The notes beneath the pieces were generated by a model, which did not search any database, was not told where the DNA came from, and saw nothing but the letters and a program-made list of their open reading frames with translations. From contig JAAZKQ010000694.1 of assembly GCA_012799755.1 (NCBI GenBank), forward strand, positions 1-12,367: 12,367 nucleotides of DNA, given 5' to 3'. Within the stretch, counting starts at the first letter, position 1; each line of letters starts with the position of its first letter. The position numbers and the translations under genes were made by a program. The DNA comes from Lentisphaerota bacterium (GTDB lineage Bacteria; Verrucomicrobiota; Lentisphaeria; Oligosphaerales; Oligosphaeraceae). This document shows, piece by piece, positions 6,372 through 12,367 of this stretch.

Positions 6372-7223
6372 TCACAGCGGCAGTTTGTTCATGGCGTCCC
6401 ACAGATCATCAACATCCATGCTGCAGTGCTTGTTCACGGCGAGGTAATGCTGGCAGAGAACGTAGATTTCGTCGCTGCTGAGGCGCAATTCGGTGAAGAG
6501 AGTAACGAGGTCGCCGGCGATGGCTTGGCGCATGCCGTGCCGGCGCCGGAAACGACCGTGGGCGAGGTCAATGAGGGTGACATCGGGGTTATCCTCGTCG
6601 CTATTTTTCGGCATGAGCATCTTATGGGCGTGGAAGGCGGCATGATGGAAGCCGGCGGCGTGTGCCAGGGCGATAAACCCCACGCATTTATGACAGAAGC
6701 CCATGCGGAGGCGTCTACGGTCGCACCAGTCGCCGGTAGGCAGGAGGATGGAGCCGTCAACCGTATTGTCAATGAATTCCGTGATGATGAAAGAACTGAC
6801 CAGTTCGCCGAAATGGCGTTTTTCGCCGCAGGCCAAGACGGTTGGCACGGGTATGCCCAAGGCGCCGAGGGCGGCGAAGTTGGCTGCTTCGTGCACTGCG
6901 GTGGAGTGATGAAAGAATCCGTAAAACGAGCGATTTTCTTCCTCGTGATATTTGCAGACGACTTTTCGTGAATCGAAGTGCTCAGGGAGTTCGACGCACC
7001 AGACTTCTTTGCCGGGGGTGTCGGACATATAGCGCCCTGAGCGTACGCACAGGGGATGCTTTTCGAGCCAAGTGGCGGCGGCGCCAAAGCCGGGGACTGC
7101 CCAGGACCAAGAGCGAAGGGGTGCCGGGCTCATGGTGTCTATCTGGCTTTTATAGCAGGCCAAGGCGCGTCGGCGGAAACGCCGGGAATCAAGTTTGACA
7201 GGGAGGCTGATCTCGGTGGTCAT
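6372..7223 (-). CDS. WaaP/Kdo-kinase-like protein, probably lacking the catalytic Asp
   Basis: This 283-residue protein resembles the lipopolysaccharide kinase family (Kdo/WaaP, PF06293), which phosphorylates inner-core sugars at the cytoplasmic face. Visible features are the ATP Lys in VVCKYHEEEN (K91), a helix-C Glu in HEAANFAALGALGIPVP (E112), the hinge SFIITEFI (144-151), the catalytic-loop region AGFHHAAFHAHKMLM (190-204) and the metal-binding LIDLAHGRF (D219). In WaaP the loop reads HRD followed by five residues and His; here it is HHA, so Ala replaces the catalytic Asp. It may be a pseudokinase or use a shifted residue. The start at 7223 is the only ATG available in the frame; no Shine-Dalgarno is seen. 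It lies 46 bases after apbE and 97 bases before the glycyl radical enzyme. Family call is moderate; activity uncertain. Confidence 0.75.
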   Translation of the reverse strand: MTTEISLPVKLDSRRFRRRALACYKSQIDTMSPAPLRSWSWAVPGFGAAATWLEKHPLCVRSGRYMSDTPGKEVWCVELPEHFDSRKVVCKYHEEENRSFYGFFHHSTAVHEAANFAALGALGIPVPTVLACGEKRHFGELVSSFIITEFIDNTVDGSILLPTGDWCDRRRLRMGFCHKCVGFIALAHAAGFHHAAFHAHKMLMPKNSDEDNPDVTLIDLAHGRFRRRHGMRQAIAGDLVTLFTELRLSSDEIYVLCQHYLAVNKHCSMDVDDLWDAMNKLPL

Positions 7224-7269
7224 GGCGCTGTGGCGGGATGTGACATGGGCGGCGGGGCGGCTGAAATAA

Positions 7270-8382
7270 TCAATCTACCACGCCGGGGCCATTTTGTCGC
7301 TCAAGCATTGGCAAATCGCCGATATATTCAAGCACTGGCTTTCCCTGTTGGTCTTTGCTGACGAAGATGAAGCCCGAACCAGGGAAACGCTCGGAGAGCG
7401 ACCGGGCGAGGTCCTGCCTGCCGATGAACGCCGCCGTGGAGAAGACATCGGAAAGCAGGCCACTGGTGGTGACGACGCTGACGCCGTCAAGATAGGTGCA
7501 GGGCATGCCGCTGCGCGGATCCATGATGTGGCCGACGCGTTTGCCATCAACGAAACGGAAGCGTTCATAGTTGCCGCTGGTGGCGATGAAACGTCCGCGC
7601 AAGGACATGGTGCCCAGCAGCGTGTTCGCGGCGTGTGGATTGCGGATGCCGATGGTGAAAGCTTCGCGGCCCGGCGGAGGCGTTGCGGAACAAGCGATAT
7701 TGCCACCAAGATCAAGGAGGAAGATGTCCGCGCCGTGCTGTGCGAGGATTTTACCGGCCATGTCGAGGGCATAGCCTTTGGCGATACCGCCGAAATCAAG
7801 GCGCATGCCCGGGACGCTGAAGGCGACGCTGTGCTGCTGCTCATCGAAGCGGACTTTGTCCAGTCCGACTTTTTGGCGCACGGCTTGCATCTCGTCCTGA
7901 CTGGGTGCGATCTGCTGTTTCCCATAGAATCCCCATAGCTGCATGAGGGGGCCGATGGTGACATCGAAGGCGCCGTCGCTGATGCGCCATGCCTCGCGGG
8001 CGCTCATGAGGATGTCCCAGAGCATGGGCGAGCAGGTGACGGGAGCGCTGGCGGCGTTGCGGTTGATGGCACTCAATTCGCTTTTGGGGTCGTAAACGTT
8101 GATGCAGTCGTGGAGGAGTCGCAGCTGCTGATTGAGTTCAGCGAAGAGCGCCTCGCTCTTCGCGGGTGGCAGTGACCAGACGCTGAGGCGACACAGGGTG
8201 TTGAAGACCGTGAAGTCCATCAGCTGGGGCGACGCAATGGCTTCGCCGGCAACATCGGCGCTCTGCGTGACGCTGCGTTCTCGGCGCAGGATGAAGAATG
8301 CGATGATGGCAATAAGCAATACGCAGAACAGTGGTGCCAGAAGGCGTAGGCGTTTGTTGGTTATTGGCGAGGAGTTGGGCAT
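7270..8382 (-). CDS. apbE: ApbE-family FAD:protein FMN transferase, membrane-anchored
   Basis: This 370-residue protein moves FMN from FAD onto a Thr of target proteins, such as Rnf/Nqr subunits and extracytoplasmic flavoproteins. ApbE (PF02424) motifs appear in order: DGAFDVTIGPLMQLWGF (136-152), LDFGGIAKGYALD (195-207), DLGGN (224-228), TSGNYERF (268-275), HIMDPRSG (285-292) and SDVFSTAAF (311-319), with D312 and T316 in the Mg-binding position. Residues 12-33 are a single hydrophobic segment (LRLLAPLFCVLLIAIIAFF) with no convincing lipobox, so the protein is probably anchored with its domain outside the cytoplasm. The ATG at 8380-8382 is chosen as the most upstream Met that keeps this segment; no clear Shine-Dalgarno precedes it. 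It is the first gene of the minus-strand cluster. No obvious flavinylation target is encoded in the window. Confidence 0.94.
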   Translation of the reverse strand: MPNSSPITNKRLRLLAPLFCVLLIAIIAFFILRRERSVTQSADVAGEAIASPQLMDFTVFNTLCRLSVWSLPPAKSEALFAELNQQLRLLHDCINVYDPKSELSAINRNAASAPVTCSPMLWDILMSAREAWRISDGAFDVTIGPLMQLWGFYGKQQIAPSQDEMQAVRQKVGLDKVRFDEQQHSVAFSVPGMRLDFGGIAKGYALDMAGKILAQHGADIFLLDLGGNIACSATPPPGREAFTIGIRNPHAANTLLGTMSLRGRFIATSGNYERFRFVDGKRVGHIMDPRSGMPCTYLDGVSVVTTSGLLSDVFSTAAFIGRQDLARSLSERFPGSGFIFVSKDQQGKPVLEYIGDLPMLERQNGPGVVD

Positions 8383-8463
8383 GATTTTTGTGTAATGGGG
8401 GTGGGGTTCTAGTAGAGTGCAGGGTTTTGTTTACTGATGTTGGTGTTTTTTTGCAACCATAAA

Positions 8464-8490
8464 CCTATGGACAGTATGGACTCTATGGAC
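8464..8490 (+). repeat. 9-nt tandem array, three NNTATGGAC units
   Basis: Units CCTATGGAC, AGTATGGAC and TCTATGGAC follow each other with no spacer. Seven of nine bases are fixed. It is the reverse-complement family of the array at 8857-8901. Confidence 0.7.
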
Positions 8491-8561
8491 GCCAGCGGCT
8501 TTTATTTTATAGCCTCGCCCGGACTCTGCAAGCGGTTTCAAGCGCCTGCCTGCAATGTCTG

Positions 8562-8583
8562 GTAAGCGGTCACCCATTGATAA
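8562..8583 (+). repeat. 22-bp box, copy 2
   Basis: Reads GTAAGCGGTCACCC followed by ATTGATAA. It differs from copy 1 at two positions. Here the 9-mers lie upstream of the box, about 70 bases away, instead of downstream as in the other two. Confidence 0.7.
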
Positions 8584-8637
8584 TTAGCCGTTTTCTGTTG
8601 CCTTGCGATGGAAATTATCCTTCGTGTTTGCTATGTG

Positions 8638-8654
8638 GCACGCCTTCAGCGTGC
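8638..8654. repeat. Hairpin GCACGC-CTTCA-GCGTGC
   Basis: A perfect 6-bp stem with a 5-nt loop. It shares TTCAGCG with the hairpin at 2256-2268. No T run follows, so it is probably a repeat word rather than a terminator. Confidence 0.4.
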
Positions 8655-8673
8655 TGTTTCGAGTGGGGGCTTC

Positions 8674-8704
8674 CCTGGGGTTGCGCCACGGGCGCAACCC
8701 CGGG
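8674..8704. repeat. Long hairpin, 11-bp perfect stem extended by 3 pairs
   Basis: Bases 8677-8687 (GGGGTTGCGCC) are fully complementary to 8691-8701, with loop ACG. The stem extends by a T-G wobble and two C-G pairs to 8674 and 8704. It is the most stable-looking stem in the window. No T run flanks it. Confidence 0.6.
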
Positions 8705-8760
8705 CTGGTATGTGGTGCCCATTCAGGGCACGTCGCCGCTCTGGGGCCGCTTGCGCGCCG

Positions 8761-8820
8761 TTTGCGGGGTCATGTCACGCTGCGGGCTACAAGCCCGCAA
8801 CACAGCCGGGAAACAGGCGT
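8761..8820 (-). repeat. 60-bp dispersed element, copy D
   Basis: On the minus strand it has the perfect central palindrome TGCGGGCT-TGT-AGCCCGCA and ends with CATGACCCCGCAAA. It appears to be the best-preserved copy. It is followed (reading plus) by the 9-mer array and the inverted 22-bp box. Confidence 0.8.
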
Positions 8821-8856
8821 GCTTGGTGCCGCAGAACGGACAGGAAACAGGTGCCT

Positions 8857-8901
8857 GTCCACAGTGTCCATAGTGTCCACAATGTCCACAATGTTCACTT
8901 T
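8857..8901. repeat. 9-nt tandem array, five GTCCAYART units
   Basis: Units are GTCCACAGT, GTCCATAGT, GTCCACAAT, GTCCACAAT and a decayed GTTCACTTT, without spacers. It abuts the inverted 22-bp box at 8900-8921. A period of nine keeps a reading frame open, so predicted proteins here would show false His-Ser-Val-His repeats. Confidence 0.8.
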
Positions 8902-8921
8902 ATCAATGAGTGATCGGTTAC
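8900..8921 (-). repeat. 22-bp box, copy 3 (inverted)
   Basis: On the minus strand it reads GTAACCGATCACTC followed by ATTGATAA. On this strand it is followed directly by the 9-mers and then by 60-bp copy D, the same order as in the left gap. Confidence 0.7.
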
Positions 8922-9014
8922 AATGTCTGTGCTCCGACCTCCTTTACCGGACTTGAAGCCTTGGTTCTCTCATACAAAGTATAAGGTTTCGGCGTGGTTG
9001 TGCAACAGGCGGCG

Positions 9015-9023
9015 TGCTACATT
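9015..9023 (+). promoter_or_regulatory. Possible extended -10 box of the jelly-roll gene
   Basis: TGCTACATT matches an extended -10 (TGn plus TACATT) 22 bases before the ATG at 9046. The -35 position 17 bases upstream (TGGTTG) is poor. It is the best candidate in the gap but remains tentative. Confidence 0.3.
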
Positions 9024-9045
9024 GTTCAAGTTATCGGAAAAACTA

Positions 9046-11853
9046 ATGAAGACAGACAAGACCAGGGATTATATGGCAGAGCCAGCAGCAGAACATCAGC
9101 CGAGAGGCAGGCGCGGAGCAGCGTGGTTGAATGTGGGCATTAGCTGCGGCTTGCTGTTTTTGTTGATCATCGGCGCTGCGCTATGGTGGCGTCAACGGCA
9201 GTCGGCCGCGACATCGGCGGCTGCGATAGATGCGCTTGTGCCGCCGGGCTGGACGCTACTGGAGAGTCGTGAGCGCTTGGGAGCGACCTTTGCGGCGACC
9301 GCTGAGCTTGTTGAGCCACCCCCTGTGGACAGTGCGCTGGTGGCTCGGCTTTGGGGACAGCTCTGTCAACTTGACGTGGTGGTCATGGCGGGACTGGCTC
9401 GCATCGTTGAGCGCCGTGGCGGTCCGGGCAATGAAGAGGCGCTGGCTGAGCAGGCCCTGTCGCGACCGCTGGCGGCTGGTGACCGCTTGACATTGGTGAA
9501 ATCGCCGGATGCGGTGGTTTTGTATCTTAATGCCGTGCAATTGGTGGCGGCGTCCTTGCGGCAGCAGGAGTGGCGTCGTTTGGCCTGGGGCTGGGCTGGG
9601 GAGAGCGCTGCCGCAGCAGCGCCGCAACTGTCCTTCCAGCGCATTGCGCCTCTGTTGTTCAGTGACAACTTCATGCATGACGAGGGCGCTTTGGGCGAAT
9701 GGAAAGTCGTGCATGGCGACTGGCAGGTGCATGCCTTGCAGACGCCAGTGCGCAGTGCCAATCCCTTCTCATTTCTGGGCTGCGGCGAGCGTGGAGAGGC
9801 CATTGCCGGCTATTGGTTTTGGCGGAATTATCGTTTCACCTGCTCAGCGCATCCCTTGCCCGGGAGCAGTTTTGGCCTAGGCTTCTGCCGTGTTGACGAG
9901 CGTAATGGCTATGAGTTGCGCTGGCGGCCGGATAGCGGTACGGCGCCGGCCGCGCTGGTCTTGAGCAAAGTACGCGATGGTGAGCGGCAGCCGCTCGCGA
10001 AAAAGACGATGGCTTTCGCGCCAGGCTTCTGGATGGAGCTGTCGGTGAGCCAGCTCAACGGGCTGCTGGAGGTCCATGTTTACGGCCACCGGGTCATGCA
10101 GGTCGTTGATGACGCGCCATTTTTGGGCGGTGGCATCAGTCTGCTCAGCGCTGGCGGTGAAGGAACGGTTTTTGACGACGTGGATGTGCGGCCGGTGGAC
10201 CGATTAGACTTGGACTGCGCGCAATGGCCGGCGCTCGTTTGGCGGCAAGTGCCGGGCAGCGGCGTGGGTGATGCGGGGCTGCGTGATGTCGCCGCCGGCG
10301 AAATTGGCGGCATTGAGCTGGCGAACAGCAGCGTGTCCTGCGTGGTCAACGGCATGGATGCTACGAATGCCGTGCTGGAGTTGCGTTCGCGCATCAGCGA
10401 TGGTTGCATGCTGCTGGCGCGTATCGGCCCCGCTGCGGAGGGAGCGACAGAAGTGGGGATACTCTGGCGGCATCCGGGGGGTGAAGATCGGTTGGCGAGC
10501 ATGGCACTGCCGGCAATATCAGGCAGCAACGAGCTGCGTTTTTCCTGTCTGGGCCGCAATGCCTGGGTAGTGCTTGATGGCCAATCAATCTGCTGGGCGC
10601 GCGTACCGCCGGCGACAGCGGGGGGCTGCGGCGTGAGTCTGGCGGTCCGACCGGGAACAACGGCGCAGCCGAAGCTGATGCGGGTTGGCGTGGCACCGGC
10701 CTTGCCCCTGCCGCAGGTCGTTGACCGGGTGGAAACCTTCACCCATGAGGAAAGCATGCGCAGCTGGAACAATCCTGTGCTCGAATGGCTGCCAAGCAAG
10801 GGCGGTGATACGACAGACTACTGGCACCGCAGTGACTTCTGGAGCGCGCTCGCGGTGGACATGGATGTCACGAAGCTGCGCTCTTTGGCGGCCCAGCCGC
10901 GCTGGGGGCTGACCATGGGCAGCGAGGTGGATGACGGCGCGGCGATCAACACCGTTGCGTCGTTGGTAGTGGACAGCAAGGACAATGAACTGCAATTCAG
11001 GCCGGCGCCGGATCAGGAGCCGTTGGTGCTTAAGATGACCCGGATGCCGCGGTCGCTGGGGCTTGAACGCCGCGATGGGCGTCTGGTTGCCTATGTGGAC
11101 GGGGAAGCAGCCTGGAACGCAGTCCTGCCGACGTCCTTACGACGCTTGGCCTTTGCCGGTCGCATCGGCAAAGGCGATACGCGGCCCTGGGCGGAAGGGG
11201 TGACTCTGCGGGCGGCCGGGGTGAAAACGGATTCATTCCGCGAGGCGCCGACGCAGTGGCTGCCAGTGGCAGGCACTTGGGAAGTGACGAATCGCTGGGA
11301 ATGCGACCCGCGCTGGTCCTTCTTTTCCGGCACGCAGCTTGACGGCGTTGCCTGCAACTGGCACAAAATCCGCCATGGCGAATCGCTGACGGTGGAGTAT
11401 TTTGTCGGCCCGAAGATGGATGCGGCTCGCGGCAAAAAATATGAATATGCCGGCGATTACAATTTTGTGCTGGCGGCAGATGGTCGAGACATTAGCAGCG
11501 GCTACAGTTTTATGTTCGGTGGCTGGGACGACCGGGGCTCGCAGATTCTTCGGAAAAAGAAGCTGCTGCTGGAAAATAGCTCGGTGATCGTGCCGCGTTC
11601 AGGCGCGATTCATCGTCGCTGGTTCAGCCTCAAAGTCCGCAAGGACGGGGGGCGGCTGAGTTTCTGGGTTGACGGCGTTCAGGTCGGCACGGTTGTTGAC
11701 CCGGCGCCGTTGACGGGTGACCGGCTGGGTCTTTGGACCTGGCATAACGGCATGATGGTCGCGCAGTTCCGACTGTCCAGCGACCAGGATGACTTTGCGT
11801 TGCTGCCACCGGGAACCTTGCCCGTGGGCACGCCGAAGACGCCCTACGAATGA
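9046..11853 (+). CDS. Large membrane-anchored protein with repeated jelly-roll (LamG/DUF1080-like) domains
   Basis: This is a 935-residue protein. A basic cytoplasmic N-terminus (residues 1-28) leads to one membrane segment (about 29-48, VGISCGLLFLLIIGAALWW) and a large domain that should lie outside the cytoplasm. At least three concanavalin-A-like beta-sandwich modules can be inferred from repeated patterns: FSDNFMHDEGALGEWKVVHG at 205-224 with its end GGGISLLSAGG and DDVDVRPV (361-384); ETFTHEESMRSWNNP at 563-577; and DSFREAPTQWLPVAGTWEV at 729-747, ending GDRLGLWTWHNGMMVAQFRL (891-910). A fourth, weaker module fills 400-560. Such modules bind or, in PF06439, hydrolyse 3-keto-sugars; no catalytic residues could be assigned. 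I chose the ATG at 9046 because GGAAAA lies about 7 bases upstream; an ATG at 8923 overlaps the repeats and one at 9073 is also possible. It probably shares a transcript with the downstream oxidoreductase. Binding, not catalysis, is my best guess. Confidence 0.82.
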   Translation: MKTDKTRDYMAEPAAEHQPRGRRGAAWLNVGISCGLLFLLIIGAALWWRQRQSAATSAAAIDALVPPGWTLLESRERLGATFAATAELVEPPPVDSALVARLWGQLCQLDVVVMAGLARIVERRGGPGNEEALAEQALSRPLAAGDRLTLVKSPDAVVLYLNAVQLVAASLRQQEWRRLAWGWAGESAAAAAPQLSFQRIAPLLFSDNFMHDEGALGEWKVVHGDWQVHALQTPVRSANPFSFLGCGERGEAIAGYWFWRNYRFTCSAHPLPGSSFGLGFCRVDERNGYELRWRPDSGTAPAALVLSKVRDGERQPLAKKTMAFAPGFWMELSVSQLNGLLEVHVYGHRVMQVVDDAPFLGGGISLLSAGGEGTVFDDVDVRPVDRLDLDCAQWPALVWRQVPGSGVGDAGLRDVAAGEIGGIELANSSVSCVVNGMDATNAVLELRSRISDGCMLLARIGPAAEGATEVGILWRHPGGEDRLASMALPAISGSNELRFSCLGRNAWVVLDGQSICWARVPPATAGGCGVSLAVRPGTTAQPKLMRVGVAPALPLPQVVDRVETFTHEESMRSWNNPVLEWLPSKGGDTTDYWHRSDFWSALAVDMDVTKLRSLAAQPRWGLTMGSEVDDGAAINTVASLVVDSKDNELQFRPAPDQEPLVLKMTRMPRSLGLERRDGRLVAYVDGEAAWNAVLPTSLRRLAFAGRIGKGDTRPWAEGVTLRAAGVKTDSFREAPTQWLPVAGTWEVTNRWECDPRWSFFSGTQLDGVACNWHKIRHGESLTVEYFVGPKMDAARGKKYEYAGDYNFVLAADGRDISSGYSFMFGGWDDRGSQILRKKKLLLENSSVIVPRSGAIHRRWFSLKVRKDGGRLSFWVDGVQVGTVVDPAPLTGDRLGLWTWHNGMMVAQFRLSSDQDDFALLPPGTLPVGTPKTPYE

Positions 11854-11922
11854 CACGGTGTTTTTTTTACGGGATTGAGATAGGGACTACGGCACAGGGT
11901 TTATTAACACAGGAGCATGGAC

Positions 11923-12367
11923 ATGAAGGTCGGATTGTGTGGATTTGGCGGAATGGGGCGCACGCATGCGCAGTTGTTGCAGAAGCATGCTGATGTGAAG
12001 TTGGTCGCGGTGGCCGACGCAGAGGAGGAGCGGCGGCAGTTGGCCAAGGATACCTACGGAGTGCAGACCTGGGCCAGCGGCGAGGAGATGATTGCCGCCG
12101 GCGGTTTGGACGTGGTTTTCGTCTGTGTGCCGACCTACTTGCATGCGCCACTGACGATTCAAGCCTTGCGGGCAGGCTGTGATGTCTTCTGCGAAAAGCC
12201 CATGGCGCTCAACGAGGCGCTGTGCCAGGACATGATTGCGGCTGCCGACGAATGTGACAAGGCCCTGATGATTGGTCAAGTTCTGCGTTTCTGGCCTGAA
12301 TACGTCTTTCTGAAGAAGGCAATTGACTCAGGTGAATACGGCAAGCTGCACACGCTGTCCATGACGC
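11923..12367 (+). CDS. Gfo/Idh/MocA-family NAD(P)-dependent oxidoreductase, N-terminal part
   Basis: The first 148 codons are present and the gene runs off the window. The Rossmann nucleotide-binding loop GFGGMGRTHA is at residues 7-16, the adenine-ribose region LVAVADAEEE at about 28-37, VFVCVPTYLHAP in the middle, and the family motif CEKPMA at about 90, whose Lys is the usual catalytic or substrate-binding residue. The family (PF01408) oxidises or reduces sugars and cyclitols such as myo-inositol and 3-keto sugars; substrate is not predictable. AGGAG at 11911-11915 is 7 bases before the ATG at 11923; an in-frame ATG at 11917 is too close to that site. It starts 69 bases after the jelly-roll gene, with an uninterrupted T run (11862-11869) but no stem in between, so co-transcription is likely. 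Confidence 0.93.
   Translation, partial: MKVGLCGFGGMGRTHAQLLQKHADVKLVAVADAEEERRQLAKDTYGVQTWASGEEMIAAGGLDVVFVCVPTYLHAPLTIQALRAGCDVFCEKPMALNEALCQDMIAAADECDKALMIGQVLRFWPEYVFLKKAIDSGEYGKLHTLSMT

Larger units (their letters stand above)
8383..9045. other. Gene-free, repeat-rich gap (right), between divergent genes
   Basis: About 660 bases between apbE and the jelly-roll gene. In order it contains 9-mers (8464-8490), a 22-bp box (8562-8583), two hairpins (8638-8654, 8674-8704), copy D of the 60-bp element (8761-8820), a second 9-mer array (8857-8901) and an inverted 22-bp box (8900-8921). The open frames that run through the repeats are not supported as genes. Promoters for both divergent genes must lie here; only a tentative one is visible (9015-9023). 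Confidence 0.7.

Noticed and set aside
5168..6481. 437-codon plus-strand open frame opposite the glycyl radical enzyme
   Set aside because: It is Gly/Ala/Val-rich antisense of a clearly coding GC-rich gene, and it runs on past the start of that gene without a domain.
8857..8901. Possible CRISPR array
   Set aside because: Units are 9 bases with no spacers and there are no cas genes.
8577..8956. Three overlapping plus-strand open frames in the right gap
   Set aside because: They run through hairpins, the 60-bp element and the 9-mer array; their His-Ser-Val-His and Ser-Thr-Met repeats come from the 9-base period.

Overview
The window looks like a piece of a GC-rich bacterial chromosome. A member of the Lentisphaerae/Victivallales or a related PVC-group bacterium is my best guess. 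The reasons are the gene mix (an orphan pyruvate-formate-lyase-like glycyl radical enzyme, a signal-less GH16 protein, a membrane-anchored multi-jelly-roll protein next to a Gfo/Idh/MocA oxidoreductase) and intergenic DNA full of short palindromic and 9-nt repeats. No rRNA, tRNA, CRISPR array, transposase or phage gene is visible.

Layout: (1) 1-456, plus strand: the 3' end of an Ala/Lys/Glu-rich protein, a strong hairpin, then a 92-residue protein with a C-terminal membrane anchor. (2) 457-923: a repeat-rich gap. (3) 924-1748, minus strand: a GH16-family glycoside hydrolase. (4) 1749-2449: a mostly empty gap whose composition switches abruptly from GC-rich to AT-rich near 2320. (5) 2450-3631, plus strand: an AT-rich Fic-domain adenylyltransferase gene, probably horizontally acquired. 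(6) 3824-8382, minus strand: a four-gene cluster, in transcription order ApbE flavin transferase, WaaP/Kdo-kinase-like protein, glycyl radical enzyme, and an 86-residue protein of unknown function. (7) 8383-9045: a second large repeat-rich gap between divergent genes. (8) 9046-12367, plus strand: a 935-residue anchored jelly-roll protein followed by the start of a Gfo/Idh/MocA oxidoreductase.

How the genes may work together: the minus-strand cluster combines anaerobic radical chemistry (glycyl radical enzyme) with flavinylation machinery (ApbE) and a kinase-fold protein whose catalytic Asp appears to be missing. No radical-SAM activase is present beside the glycyl radical enzyme. The plus-strand pair at the right end has a carbohydrate-processing flavour, since jelly-roll domains and Gfo/Idh/MocA enzymes are often neighbours in glycan-degrading PVC bacteria. 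These functional links are inference from gene order.

The most unusual signal is non-coding. Four copies of a fixed-length 60-bp element, three copies of a 22-bp box and three arrays of a 9-nt unit occur only in the gaps. In two gaps they are assembled in the same order (22-bp box, 9-mers, 60-bp element) but in opposite orientations. This looks like a composite repeat module and is the best candidate here for something undescribed.
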